A DNA stretch of 64,000 nt from Umezawaea tangerina (GCF_003002815.1 NZ_PVTF01000011.1:1-64000), one strand, 5' to 3'; shown: positions 17,816 through 26,803, counted from the stretch's first letter. Numbers and translations: made by a program. The notes: generated by a model from the letters alone, not told the origin.

Positions 17816-18628
17816 TCAACGGCCGCCCGGCGTCCAGTCCTCGGCCAGGTGCAGCACGACGGAGTTCACCGAGTCGGCCATGCGCAGCACCACGAGCTGC
17901 ATCGACACCACCTCACCGCTCGGCCGCCGCATCCGCCGCGGCCGGGCGTGCTGCTCGCGCACGTCGTGTTCGGACCACCACGACCGGAACTCCGGGCTGC
18001 TGGCCTCCAGCAGCGAGGTCAGCTCGTCGAAGCGCCGGTCCCACGGCCTGGCCGCCGCGGCGACCCGGAAGCGCGCCAGCACGTCGCGGGTGTCGTCCTC
18101 CCAGTCGACGATCCGCTCGCGCGCCTCCGGCGCGGTGAGCATCCACCACAGGACGTTGCGCCGATCGGCAGGCAGCGCACCGAAATCGGTGTACCACTCG
18201 ACCGTCGCGGCGTTCCACGCGGTGACGTCGGCGTACACGTTCCCGGCGTACAGCGGGAGTTCCGGGGACCCCATGGCCGCTATCACCTGTCCCATCAGGA
18301 CTTCGTCCGGGCACACCGGCGCGGTGGGCACCGGTGGCGGGGACTGCCCGGTGGCCAGCACGTGCAGGTAGCGGCGCTCGTCCTCGGTGAGCTTGAGCAC
18401 CCTGGCCAGGCTCTCCAGCACCTCGGGCGAGGGCCTGATGTCCCGGCCCTGCTCCAGGTACGTGTACCAGGTGGGGCTCAGACCCGCGAGGACGGCGATC
18501 TCCTCCCGGCGCAGGCCCGGCGTGCGCCTGCGCGGCCCGAAGGGCAGACCGACGTGCTCCGGCGTGATGCGTTCCCGTCTGCTGCGCAGGAACTGCGCGA
18601 GCGCAGCCCTGTTCCGGCTCGCGGCCAA
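17816..18628 (-). CDS. XRE-family transcriptional regulator with MmyB-like ligand domain
   Basis: This 270-residue regulator has the very common actinobacterial layout: an N-terminal XRE helix-turn-helix (residues about 10-85, including RRRTPGLRREEIAVLAGLSPTWYTYLEQGRDI) followed by an MmyB-like ligand-binding domain (YADVTAWNAATVEWYTDFGALPADRRNVLWWMLTAPEARERIVDWE). MmyB-like domains are thought to bind fatty-acid-like or other small ligands. It lies upstream of the PKS gene on the same strand, separated by a hairpin. A regulatory role for the PKS or the nearby ATPase gene is plausible. A paralogue with the same layout is at 28293. Confidence 0.88.
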   Translation of the reverse strand: MAASRNRAALAQFLRSRRERITPEHVGLPFGPRRRTPGLRREEIAVLAGLSPTWYTYLEQGRDIRPSPEVLESLARVLKLTEDERRYLHVLATGQSPPPVPTAPVCPDEVLMGQVIAAMGSPELPLYAGNVYADVTAWNAATVEWYTDFGALPADRRNVLWWMLTAPEARERIVDWEDDTRDVLARFRVAAAARPWDRRFDELTSLLEASSPEFRSWWSEHDVREQHARPRRMRRPSGEVVSMQLVVLRMADSVNSVVLHLAEDWTPGGR

Positions 18629-18754
18629 TGTCCTACCCCCAGTGTCATCCCGCGACTGACTGCGCCGACGGGCATCATGCGATCGGTGGTGCGCTCGTGG
18701 TACCTCCGCTGGAGTCCCTTCCCCGCCGATACCCGCGCCGTCGGCGCGTCCGCC

Positions 18755-20212
18755 TCACCCCCGGCGCCCCCCTCCGGTCGCCGCGGGGACCGGGGCGTGC
18801 GCTCCGATCAACGTCGACAGTGCCACCGCCACGTCCCAACCGCATCCACCGAGCGCGCCGTGGAACTCGCCGGAGATCTGGGTCGCCTCGCTGATCCGGC
18901 CGGCCAGCAGCAGCGCGTCGATGAGGCAGCCCGTCGTGAACGGCGCCAGCCACGGCAGGTCGGCGCGCAGCGGCTCCGCGCCGATGATCGCCCGGCGCAG
19001 GTGCGGAACCGCCGCCGCCGGGCGGTTCCCGGCCAGTGCCACCGCGCCGGTCGCGGCCCTGGCGAAGACCGACGCCTCCTGGTCGCGCGACACCAGGAGG
19101 TCCCGCAGCGCCGCCTCCGCCCGGTCCGCCGCCCCGGTCACGGCCAGCAGCCACGCCCGGTGCGCGGCGGCCCGTTCGCCCAGCGCACCACCGGATCCGA
19201 CGACGCCCAGCAACAGCGCCTCGGCGTCCGCGATCCGGCCGAGCCCCAGCGCGAGCAGCACCGCGCGGGCCAGCACGAGGTGCGGCGCGCGGCTGTGCCC
19301 GGAGCGGTCGTGGTCGAGGCCGTCGAGGAAGTCCAGGCCCCGCCGCGCCTCGCCGCGCAGCAGCAGCAAACCGCTCCACACGTGGGCGATGTCGGCACCC
19401 GCGCCGGTGCGCAGCGCCAACGAGCACAACTCGGCGAGCCGGTCGAGCGCCAGGTCCCGCCAGCTCTCGTGCACGGCGTCGAGCAGGTGCCGCGTCCCCG
19501 CGGCGCCGAGCAGCAGCGGCGCGTCCGCCGTGTGGTCCAGTCGCCACAGCCCGTCGCGTTCGACCAGGTCGCCCACGAGGTCGTTGCGCACCACCAGGTC
19601 GTGCAGCAGGGCGGGGTTGCCGCCGGTGGCCGCGTGCAGCGCCGCGGCCGTCGCGGTGTGGACCCGGCCACCCACGAGACCGCTCAGCAGCGCGGTCGTC
19701 TCGGTGCCGGTCAGCGGGCCCAGCGCGATGACCTGCGCGCCGGATTCGTAGCGCAGGCAGTCGATCGCGTCGGGCCCGCGGTGACCCGGCTCCGGCGTGT
19801 GCGTGGCCACCAGGACCACGGCCCCGGTGCGCCGGTGCACCTCCCGGATCGCGACCACGGCGGCGTGGTGCGCCAGGTGCGCGTCGTCGAGCACGAGCAC
19901 CGGCCGACGCCCTCCGGCGCGGTCGACGATGGCTTCGGCAACCCGCAACGTGGCCGTGCCCGAAGCGGGTGATTTGGCCAGTTCGTCCGGCAGGTGGGCC
20001 GCCAGCGGCGCGTAGGGCCCGCCGGGGGCGCCGCCGTCCGCCTCCAGCACGACGTCCCGGTCGCGGTCCACCAGTCCGACGGCGTGCCGCAGGAGGCTGC
20101 TCCCGCCCGTGCCCGGTCCACCGGTCACGAGCACCGGACCCGGTCCGCCCGCGGCGATCACCGCGCCGATCCGATCCAGCTGCTCCGCCCTGCCCGTGAA
20201 GCACCACGTCAT
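18755..20212 (-). CDS. AAA-type ATPase domain protein with degenerate Walker A motif
   Basis: This 485-residue protein starts like the ATPase module of LuxR/LAL regulators (CFTGRAEQLDRIGAVIAAG), followed by a P-loop region, a Walker B motif (VLVLDDAHLA) and a helical, TPR-like second half rich in Ala and Leu. Two features are unusual. The Walker A reads GGPGTGGSSLL, with G37 where the invariant lysine should be. The protein also ends without the LuxR-type DNA-binding domain that the larger relatives carry. ATP hydrolysis is therefore doubtful and its output is unknown. ATG 20212 has GAGGGAGG 9-10 bases upstream. It is divergent from the SnoaL/GMC operon at 20648 and could sense or regulate it. 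Confidence 0.7.
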   Translation of the reverse strand: MTWCFTGRAEQLDRIGAVIAAGGPGPVLVTGGPGTGGSSLLRHAVGLVDRDRDVVLEADGGAPGGPYAPLAAHLPDELAKSPASGTATLRVAEAIVDRAGGRRPVLVLDDAHLAHHAAVVAIREVHRRTGAVVLVATHTPEPGHRGPDAIDCLRYESGAQVIALGPLTGTETTALLSGLVGGRVHTATAAALHAATGGNPALLHDLVVRNDLVGDLVERDGLWRLDHTADAPLLLGAAGTRHLLDAVHESWRDLALDRLAELCSLALRTGAGADIAHVWSGLLLLRGEARRGLDFLDGLDHDRSGHSRAPHLVLARAVLLALGLGRIADAEALLLGVVGSGGALGERAAAHRAWLLAVTGAADRAEAALRDLLVSRDQEASVFARAATGAVALAGNRPAAAVPHLRRAIIGAEPLRADLPWLAPFTTGCLIDALLLAGRISEATQISGEFHGALGGCGWDVAVALSTLIGAHAPVPAATGGGRRG

Positions 20213-20520
20213 GTCGCTCGACCTCCCTCTCACCTCCGGTGCGCTCCGGCGGCGGGAATCCGTTCCACCGTCGCGGGACAACACCTCTGGAGCCACTCTT
20301 TCGTCAGCGGCGGACCGCGGCCAACAGGCAGGTAACAGAGTCCTGTCGAGCTTTTCCCGCCGGTCCGCGGGGGCCGGTGGGACTTTCCAAAGTAGCGGCG
20401 GGCCGATGATGGCGGGTGGACGAGGACCTTGTGGGCCCAGGTCGGTCAATCGCCTGGTCAAGGCGTCTCGAGTGTAGACGTTCGCGGCCGTTCCGGTCGT
20501 CCTCGGGCCAGCCTTCCGCG

Positions 20521-20550
20521 TTGACGGCCGGTTCCGGGCGCTCTTACGTT
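20521..20550 (+). promoter_or_regulatory. Predicted sigma-70-type promoter of the SnoaL/GMC operon
   Basis: TTGACG (20521-20526) and TACGTT (20545-20550) are separated by 18 bp and would place the transcript start near 20557, about 90 bases before the first gene at 20648. The 435-bp gap 20213-20647 also contains the repeated half-site GGTCAA (about 20442 and 20456), which could be used by the divergent ATPase gene. Apart from that it holds no coding sequence. Its last 100 bases are noticeably less G+C rich than the genes around it. Confidence 0.5.
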
Positions 20551-20647
20551 GTGAAGGCATCCGGAAAACGCGGATTGCCTTCCCGTCGCCTTTCGAAGAC
20601 GAATTCACCCATTCACATTCCGTATTGCTACGAACGGAGGCGTGTCC

Positions 20648-21064
20648 ATGAAGGACCAGACCGTGGCCGAATTCGCCGAGCAGTGGTTCGAGGAGCTGAG
20701 CGACCGCGCGCCGGTCGACCGGCTCCTGGAGCACGTCACCGACGAGGGCCTGGACATGGCGTTCCCGGAGCGGACGCTGACCGGGCACGAGGACTTCACC
20801 GACTGGTACCGGGCGGTCGGCGAGCTGTTCGCCGACCAGACTCACGTGGTCGAGCGGCTGCACGCCGAACCCCGCGGCGACCTCGTCGACGTCGACGTCA
20901 CCGTCGTCTGGGCGGGCGTGGAGACCGCGGACGACAGCCGGTTCGCCTTCCGGGTGAACCAGAACTGGACGCTGCGCCGCGGACCCGACGGGAAGCTGCG
21001 CATCCAGCGCTACCGCGTCGGCGACTTCGTGCCGCTGCCCGCCGTCCCCGCCGGGGACGCCTGA
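20648..21064 (+). CDS. SnoaL/NTF2-like protein
   Basis: This 138-residue protein has the cone-shaped SnoaL/NTF2 fold signature: an N-terminal helix (VAEFAEQWFEELSD), a helix and loop with GHEDFTDWYRAVGELF, and long C-terminal strands (VDVDVTVVWAGVE, FAFRVNQNWTLRRG). Members include polyketide cyclases, isomerases and small-molecule-binding proteins, and no catalytic residue can be assigned here. ATG 20648 follows GGAGG with a good spacing. It is the first gene of an operon; its stop and the next ATG overlap in TGATG. Confidence 0.8.
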   Translation: MKDQTVAEFAEQWFEELSDRAPVDRLLEHVTDEGLDMAFPERTLTGHEDFTDWYRAVGELFADQTHVVERLHAEPRGDLVDVDVTVVWAGVETADDSRFAFRVNQNWTLRRGPDGKLRIQRYRVGDFVPLPAVPAGDA

Positions 21065-22626
21065 TGGCACCGGACGAGCCCGTCGACTACGTCGTCGTCG
21101 GCTCCGGCTCGTCGGGCGCGGTGGTCGCCAACCGGCTCAGCGCGGACCCCGACCGCACCGTGCTGCTGCTGGAGGCGGGCGGGCCCGACGACCGGCCCGA
21201 GATCCACCGCACCGGCGCGGGCGACGCGCTCGCGCTGCTGACGTCGGAGTGGAGCACGGGGATCGACTGGGGGTACGCCACCGAGCCGCAGAAGGGCCTC
21301 GACGGCCGCGTCGTCCCGATCGCCCGCGGCAAGGTGCTCGGCGGCAGCAGCTCGGTGAACGCGCTGATGTGGGTCCGCGGCAACCCGGCCGACTACGACG
21401 GTTGGGACACCCCCGGCTGGGCGTTCGACGACGTCCTGCCCTACTTCACCCGCGCCGAGACCTACACCGGGACCGGCTCGGACTCCCCGCTGCGCGGCGG
21501 AGGCGGGCCGGTGCGGGTGCGGGGCCTGGACCGGCCCAGCGCCGTGGCGCGCGCCTTCGTCGGCGCGGCGGCGGAACTGGGGTACGGCACCGGGGACGAC
21601 TTCGACTACAACGGCGCCGAGCAGCGGGGGAACGGGTTCTACTACCAGACCACCCGCACCCCCGAGAACACCCGCAGCAGCACCGCGACCGCCTACCTCG
21701 ACCCGGTGCGCGACCGGCCGAACCTGCGGATCGAGACCGGGGCGCACGCCACCCGGCTCGTCGTGGACGGCGGACGCGTGGTGGCCGTGGAGTACCTGCG
21801 GGACGGTGAGCCCCGGACGGTGCCCGTGCGGCGCGAGGCGGTGCTCAGCGCCGGGGCGTTCGAGAGCCCGAAACTGCTGATGCTGTCCGGGATCGGGCCC
21901 GCGGCGCACTTGCGCGAGCACGGCGTCCCGGTCGTGCGCGACCTCCCCGGTGTCGGGCGCAACCTGCAGGACCACGTGTTCGTCCCGCTGTGCCACCAGT
22001 CCGCACAGGAGCACCCCGAAGGGGCTTTGATCTCCGAGGCCGGGCTGTTCCCGTCCGAGGAGCTCCAGTTCACCTTCGGGCCCATCAAGTTCCTGCCGCC
22101 CACCGCCCCCGCCTCGGCGTGGGAGGGCCCCGGCTACACCTTCGCCCCGATCGTGCTGCTCCCGCGCAGCCGGGGCGAGGTGCTGCTGCGCGGCCCCGAC
22201 CCGTCGGACAACGCGGTGGTGGACCCCCACTACCTCGACGACGACACCGATCTCGACCTGCTCGTCGACGGGCTGAAGCTGGCCCGCGAGCTCGCCGCCA
22301 CCCGCGCGTTCGACGACGTGCGCGGCGAGGAGCTGGCTCCCGGTGCGCACGTGCGCGACGACGCGGCGCTGCGCGAGTACGCCAGGGCCAACGCCACCAC
22401 CCTGTGGCACCCGGTCGGCACCTGCCGGATGGGCGCCACCGAGGACGCGGTGGTGGACGAGCGGCTGCGCGTGCACGGCGTCGACGGGCTCCGCGTCGCC
22501 GACGCCTCGATCATGCCGAAGATCGTTTCCGGGAACACCCACGCCGCCTGCGTGATGATCGGCGAGAAGGCGGCGGACCTGATCATCGCGAGCGATCGCG
22601 GCCCAACGCCAGGAGGACGACCATGA
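21064..22626 (+). CDS. GMC-family FAD-dependent oxidoreductase
   Basis: This 520-residue glucose-methanol-choline oxidoreductase is related to choline and alcohol dehydrogenases. The FAD-binding motif VVVGSGSSGAVVANRLSAD is at the N terminus, followed by GKVLGGSSSVNALMWVRG and AGAFESPKLLMLSGIGP, both family signatures. The active-site pair is H449 in LWHPVGTCRMG and H493 in GNTHAACVMIG. It would oxidise an alcohol to an aldehyde or ketone. It overlaps the SnoaL gene before it and the tandem-SnoaL gene after it by 1-4 bp, so it is certainly co-translated. The aldehyde dehydrogenase at 25331 could take its product, though that gene is on the other strand. Confidence 0.92.
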   Translation: MAPDEPVDYVVVGSGSSGAVVANRLSADPDRTVLLLEAGGPDDRPEIHRTGAGDALALLTSEWSTGIDWGYATEPQKGLDGRVVPIARGKVLGGSSSVNALMWVRGNPADYDGWDTPGWAFDDVLPYFTRAETYTGTGSDSPLRGGGGPVRVRGLDRPSAVARAFVGAAAELGYGTGDDFDYNGAEQRGNGFYYQTTRTPENTRSSTATAYLDPVRDRPNLRIETGAHATRLVVDGGRVVAVEYLRDGEPRTVPVRREAVLSAGAFESPKLLMLSGIGPAAHLREHGVPVVRDLPGVGRNLQDHVFVPLCHQSAQEHPEGALISEAGLFPSEELQFTFGPIKFLPPTAPASAWEGPGYTFAPIVLLPRSRGEVLLRGPDPSDNAVVDPHYLDDDTDLDLLVDGLKLARELAATRAFDDVRGEELAPGAHVRDDAALREYARANATTLWHPVGTCRMGATEDAVVDERLRVHGVDGLRVADASIMPKIVSGNTHAACVMIGEKAADLIIASDRGPTPGGRP

Positions 22627-23432
22627 CCAACCCCAGCACGTCCGGCAGCGCCCTCTACAACCGGTTCCTCACCGCCTTCAACGCGGGCGACCTGACCGCG
22701 GTGGCCACCGTCATCGCGCCGGACTTCGAGGACCACCACCCCGGCTTCGACATCAGCGGCATCGACTCCTACCTCGCCGCCCTGCGCAACGCCCACGAGA
22801 CCCTCCAGATCCAGGCCGAGCTGCTGGAGGTCCTGGAGTCCGGCGACCGCGTCGTCACCAGGGTCCGGCTCACCGGCAAGCACGTCGGTCCCGTGCTCGG
22901 CGTCGAGCCCACCGGCCGCGACGTGGCGTGGGAGACCACCGAGGTGTGGCGCGTCGCCGACGGCGCGTTCGCCGAGCGGTGGGCGGTGGACGACCTGCTC
23001 GGCCTGCGCACGCAGATCTCGCCCGAGGAGGACAACGTCCGGGTCGTGCGGCGGGTCAGCGACGTCGTCAACGCCCGCGACTACGACGCGATGGACGAGC
23101 TGTTCTCACCGTCCTTCGTGGACCGCAACCCGGCGTGGAGCGTGGAGAGCCTGGAGGAGCTGAAGGGCATCATCCGGGCCGCTCACGAGGCGCTCGACTT
23201 CACCGCGAACCTCGACGCCCTCTACGCCGCCGGTCCGGACCGGGTGAACATGCACATCACCTTCACCGGGCGCCACGTCGGCACGTTCTTCGGCGTCGAG
23301 CCGACCGGCAAGGCGGTCGAGTGGACCAGCCTGGAGGTCTACCGCCTGGAGGACAACAAGGTCGTCGAGCGCTGGGTGCAGGCCGACACCGCGGGCCTCA
23401 TGGCCCAGGTCGGCGTCCCGCTGCCGCAGTAG
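22623..23432 (+). CDS. Tandem SnoaL/NTF2-like two-domain protein
   Basis: This 269-residue protein contains two consecutive SnoaL-like domains (about residues 5-135 and 140-265). Both halves show the same landmarks. The first has YNRFLTAFNAGDLTAV, RVRLTGKHVGPVLGVEPTGRDVAWETTEVWRV and AERWAVDDLLGL. The second has VSDVVNARDYDAM, HITFTGRHVGTFFGVEPTGKAVEWTSLEVYRL and VERWVQADTAGL. The near-identical GVEPTG loops show an internal duplication. Domains of this subgroup occur in ester cyclases and as uncharacterised binding proteins. ATGA overlap with the GMC gene indicates coupling. Confidence 0.85.
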   Translation: MTNPSTSGSALYNRFLTAFNAGDLTAVATVIAPDFEDHHPGFDISGIDSYLAALRNAHETLQIQAELLEVLESGDRVVTRVRLTGKHVGPVLGVEPTGRDVAWETTEVWRVADGAFAERWAVDDLLGLRTQISPEEDNVRVVRRVSDVVNARDYDAMDELFSPSFVDRNPAWSVESLEELKGIIRAAHEALDFTANLDALYAAGPDRVNMHITFTGRHVGTFFGVEPTGKAVEWTSLEVYRLEDNKVVERWVQADTAGLMAQVGVPLPQ

Positions 23433-23506
23433 CCCCCACCCCGGCCGGGAGCGCCCGCTCCCGGCCGGGACCACCAGCAGTGCCAACGCTTTCGGAGAGG
23501 AACACC

Positions 23507-23878
23507 GTGAACACCGCAGACGTCGTGACCCGCTACTACGAGCTGGCCAACGCGGGCGACTGGGACACCTGGTGCGACCTGTTCGCCGAGGACCAGACGA
23601 TGGACGAGCAGCTGGCCGGCCACGTCGAGGGGAGGGAGACGTTGCGGGACATGATGAAGGGCTTCCCGGACATGTACGCCGAGTTCGCCAACGTGCCCGT
23701 CCACGTCGTGGTCGACGGCGGCCACGCGGCCGTCGTCTCGCACATCACCGCCCGCACGCCCGCGGGCCGGACCGTCGAGGCGGACGTGTGCAACTACTTC
23801 CAGGTCGAGGACGGCCTGATCACCTACATGACCAACGTCCACGACACGGTGCCGTTCGCGGCCCTGTCCGAGAAGTGA
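23507..23878 (+). CDS. Nuclear transport factor 2 / SnoaL-like protein
   Basis: This 123-residue SnoaL/NTF2-like protein has VVTRYYELANAGDWDTWCDLFAEDQTMDEQLAGHVEGRETLRDMMKGFPDMYAEF followed by the long strands. It resembles small isomerase/cyclase-like proteins of streptomycete pathways. GTG 23507 is preceded by GGAGAGG. It is the third SnoaL-fold gene of the operon (four domains in total) and sits 11 bp upstream of the VOC gene. Confidence 0.8.
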   Translation: MNTADVVTRYYELANAGDWDTWCDLFAEDQTMDEQLAGHVEGRETLRDMMKGFPDMYAEFANVPVHVVVDGGHAAVVSHITARTPAGRTVEADVCNYFQVEDGLITYMTNVHDTVPFAALSEK

Positions 23879-23889
23879 GGGGGACGGAC

Positions 23890-24333
23890 ATGTCCGCGCC
23901 CACCGCGGTCCGCTGGTCGCACGTCGGGCTCAACTGCCGCGACCAGGCAGCCACCGAGGAGTTCTACACGCGCTGGTTCGGCTTCCGCCGAGCCCGCGTG
24001 GTCGAGGCCGACGGCGTCCGGGTGATCTTCCTGCGCGGGGGCGACGTCTACCTGGAGCTGTTCGCCACCGACGCGGAACCGCTGTTCCGCACCACCGACG
24101 ACGGCCCCGCCCACCCCGGTACCGCGCGGCACCTGGCGTTCCAGGTGGACGACGTGGACGCCTTCCTCGCCGACGCGTCGGGCAGGCTCCCGATCTCGTT
24201 GGGGCCGCTGGAGTTCGGTGACTTCATCCCCGGCTGGAAGACAGTGTGGGTCACCGACCCCGACGGCGTGGTGATCGAGGTCAGCCAGGGCTACACCGAC
24301 CAGACCGCCCAGGAGCTCGCCGCCTACCGGTAG
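23890..24333 (+). CDS. VOC (glyoxalase/dioxygenase superfamily) protein
   Basis: This 147-residue protein is a vicinal-oxygen-chelate protein with two beta-alpha-beta-beta-beta units. Possible metal ligands sit where the family expects them: His in VRWSHVGLNC, His in TARHLAFQVDDVD and Glu in GVVIEVSQGY. VOC members include glyoxalase I, extradiol dioxygenases, epimerases and resistance proteins. It is the last gene of the operon, followed directly by a strong terminator hairpin. Confidence 0.82.
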   Translation: MSAPTAVRWSHVGLNCRDQAATEEFYTRWFGFRRARVVEADGVRVIFLRGGDVYLELFATDAEPLFRTTDDGPAHPGTARHLAFQVDDVDAFLADASGRLPISLGPLEFGDFIPGWKTVWVTDPDGVVIEVSQGYTDQTAQELAAYR

Positions 24334-24345
24334 CGGGCGCACGGC

Positions 24346-24379
24346 GAAGCGGGGTGCCGGTCCACCGGCACCCCGCTTC
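24346..24379. terminator. Bidirectional terminator hairpin
   Basis: A perfect 15-bp inverted repeat (24346-24360 GAAGCGGGGTGCCGG paired with 24365-24379) has a 4-base loop, TCCA. It sits between the VOC gene (ending 24333, plus strand) and the SDR gene (ending 24391, minus strand), exactly where a shared terminator for two convergent transcripts would be expected. Confidence 0.85.
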
Positions 24380-24390
24380 CGCGTGCGCGA

Positions 24391-25233
24391 CTACGCCGAG
24401 CGGACCGCCCCGACGGTCGGGAACGCCACACCAGTCAGGTCCGCGCTCAGCGCGCGCAACCGAGCCCTGGCGTCCTCGTCGTAGGCCTGGGCGTGGGCGC
24501 GCGCCTCCATGTCGCGGTTCACGTACACGCCGCTGGTGGTGGCGAACCGCTCGTCCGCCACCATCCGCAGCAGGTTGTCCGTGCCCTCCTCGATGGTGCT
24601 GGCCGGGGTGAACAGGTGCGTCACGATCTTGGTGGGCATGTACGACGCGGGGTGCAGCGCGTTGACCGTCACCCCGGTGCCGCGCAGCTGCTCGGCCAGG
24701 TCGAACGTCAGCATGATCTGCGCCAGCTTCGCCTGGCAGTACGCCTGGCCGCCGTCCCAGCCACCGCGCAGCATCACGTCGTCGAAGTCGATCGGCGCCT
24801 GCCCGGCCGAGGCCACGTTCACGATCCGCGCGGGGGCCGAGCCCACCAGCCGCGGCGCCAGCAGGGAGCTGAGGACGTAGGTGGACAGGTAGTCGACCTG
24901 GAACGTCAGCTCGAACCCGTCGACGCTCTCCCGAGGAGCCAGTTCCACGCCCATCCCGGCGTTGTTGACGAGGACGTCGATCCGGTCGAGCTCGCGCAGC
25001 CGCAGCGCGAGCGCGTCGATCTCGTCCAGCGAGGAGAAGTCGGCCAGCTCGTAGGCCAGCCGGTCGTTCCCGGTCAGCTCCTCGAGCTCCTCGATCAGCT
25101 CCTCGCCCTTCTCCGCGCTGCGCCCGTGCAGCACGAGGGAGGTGCCGAGCGCGGCGAGCCGGTGCGCCAGCGCCCGGCCGAGGCCGTCGGTGGCGCCGGT
25201 GATGATGACGGTCTGGTCGGAGAGTGGGGTCAT
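24391..25233 (-). CDS. Short-chain dehydrogenase/reductase
   Basis: This 280-residue classical SDR has the NAD(P)-binding motif TGATDGLG near residue 13, VLVNNAGMGVEL, the catalytic serine in NVASAGQAP and the YxxxK pair in GQAYCQAKLAQ. The HGRSAEKG segment after the second strand suggests NADP preference. The substrate is not evident. It resembles the retinol-dehydrogenase/WW-oxidoreductase-like subgroup of actinobacterial SDRs. It lies 97 bp downstream of the aldehyde dehydrogenase gene on the same strand and may be co-transcribed. Confidence 0.88.
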   Translation of the reverse strand: MTPLSDQTVIITGATDGLGRALAHRLAALGTSLVLHGRSAEKGEELIEELEELTGNDRLAYELADFSSLDEIDALALRLRELDRIDVLVNNAGMGVELAPRESVDGFELTFQVDYLSTYVLSSLLAPRLVGSAPARIVNVASAGQAPIDFDDVMLRGGWDGGQAYCQAKLAQIMLTFDLAEQLRGTGVTVNALHPASYMPTKIVTHLFTPASTIEEGTDNLLRMVADERFATTSGVYVNRDMEARAHAQAYDEDARARLRALSADLTGVAFPTVGAVRSA

Positions 25234-25330
25234 GATCGGCCTTCCGCTGTGGTTGTGGTGGAACGGTGCGGGCGGGGACGGGAGCCGGAGCCCCGTCCCC
25301 GCCCGCGGTGGACCGTCGTGCGGCCGTCGG

Positions 25331-26803
25331 TCACTCGACGTTGACGACGACGCTCTTGATCTGGAGGTACTCCTCGACGCCCTCCGGTCCGAGCTCGCGC
25401 CCGTAGCCGGAGTCCTTGTAACCGCCGAAGGGGATGGTGTTCTCGAACATGGACCAGGTGTTGACCCAGACGATGCCCGCCTCCAGGCGGGCCGCGATCC
25501 GGTGCGCCCGTCCGAGATCAGCGGTGTGCAGGCCCGCGGCGAGGCCGTAGGGGGTGCCGTTGGCGATGGCCACGGCCTCCTCCTCGGTGTCGAACGGGAT
25601 GATCGACAGCACCGGGCCGAAGATCTCCTCCTGCGCGATCCGCATGTCCGGCGTCACGTCCGCGAAGACGGTGGGCTCGTGGTAGAAACCCCTGTCCTGC
25701 TTGCCCTTCGACCCGCCCGCGCGGAGCACGGCGCCCTCGGCCTCGCCGATGGCGACGTACTCCACGACCCGCTCCAGCTGGGCGCGGTGCGCCAGCGGGC
25801 CGAGCACCGTGCGCGGGTCCAGCGGGTCGCCGACGGCGGCCGCACCGGCCGCGGCGGCCATGCGGGTCACCATCTCGTCGTACACCGGACGCTGCACCAG
25901 CAGCCGGGAGCCGCTCATGCAGAACTGGCCGGTGTTGAAGAACGCCGCCTGGAACGCCCACTGCGTCACGGCGTCGAGGTCGGCGTCGGCGAACACGATG
26001 TTGGCGCCCTTGCCGCCCAGCTCGACGGTGACCCGCTTGAGCGTGCTGGCCGCGCTCGCGATCAGCCGCTTGCCGGTCGCGGTGGCCCCGGTGAACGCGA
26101 GCTTGCGCACGCCGGGGTGCTCGGCCAGCGCCGCGCCGACCGTGGCGCCGTCGCCGGTGACGACGTTGAAGACACCCGCGGGCAGACCGGCCGACGCCAT
26201 GATCTCGGCCAGCCGCAACGAGGACAGCGGCGTCTGCTCCGCGGGCTTGTGGACGAACGTGTTGCCCGCGGCCAGTGCCGGGGCGAGCTTGTTCACCAGG
26301 AGGTTGAGCGGGAAGTTGAACGGCGTGATCGCGCCGACCACCCCGAGCGGCTCGCGCCGGGTGTAGGCCAGCGACCGCGTGCCCGCCGGTCGGGCGGACC
26401 CCTCCAGCTGCTCGACGACGCCCGCGCAGTAGCGGAACAGGTCGGCCGCGGAGGGCACGTCGAAGCCGCGGGTGAACGCGATCGGCTTGCCCACGTCGAG
26501 CGACTCGACGAGCGCCAGCTCCTCGGCGTTGTCCTCGATGGCCTCGGCGACGCGCAGCAGCACCCTGGCGCGCTGCTTGGGCGTCAGCCCGCCCCAGCTC
26601 TCGTCCTCGAACGCGCGCTGGGCCGCGGCCACGGCGTCGTCCAGGTCCTCGACGGTGCCCCAGGCGACCTGGCAGATCACCTCCTCGGTGGCGGGGTTGA
26701 CGACGTCGCGGGTCTCCCCGCTGGAGGAGGCGCGGAACTTCCCGTCGACGAACAGCTGTCCGTCGGCGACGGCCTGGGGGGTGCTGATGGACTGAACGGT
26801 CAT
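25331..26803 (-). CDS. NAD(P)-dependent aldehyde dehydrogenase
   Basis: This 490-residue aldehyde dehydrogenase has the catalytic cysteine C295 in FFNTGQFCMSGSRL and the general-base glutamate in VTVELGGKGANIVF. ITPFNFPLNLLVNKLAPALAAGNTFVHKPAEQTP is the typical cofactor-binding stretch. It would oxidise an aldehyde to the carboxylic acid. ATG 26803 has AGGAG about 10 bases upstream; an in-frame upstream start at 26839 would only add 12 atypical residues. With the nearby SDR, GMC oxidoreductase and VOC protein it suggests a local pathway that oxidises an alcohol through an aldehyde to an acid, but the genes are on opposite strands. Confidence 0.93.
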   Translation of the reverse strand: MTVQSISTPQAVADGQLFVDGKFRASSSGETRDVVNPATEEVICQVAWGTVEDLDDAVAAAQRAFEDESWGGLTPKQRARVLLRVAEAIEDNAEELALVESLDVGKPIAFTRGFDVPSAADLFRYCAGVVEQLEGSARPAGTRSLAYTRREPLGVVGAITPFNFPLNLLVNKLAPALAAGNTFVHKPAEQTPLSSLRLAEIMASAGLPAGVFNVVTGDGATVGAALAEHPGVRKLAFTGATATGKRLIASAASTLKRVTVELGGKGANIVFADADLDAVTQWAFQAAFFNTGQFCMSGSRLLVQRPVYDEMVTRMAAAAGAAAVGDPLDPRTVLGPLAHRAQLERVVEYVAIGEAEGAVLRAGGSKGKQDRGFYHEPTVFADVTPDMRIAQEEIFGPVLSIIPFDTEEEAVAIANGTPYGLAAGLHTADLGRAHRIAARLEAGIVWVNTWSMFENTIPFGGYKDSGYGRELGPEGVEEYLQIKSVVVNVE

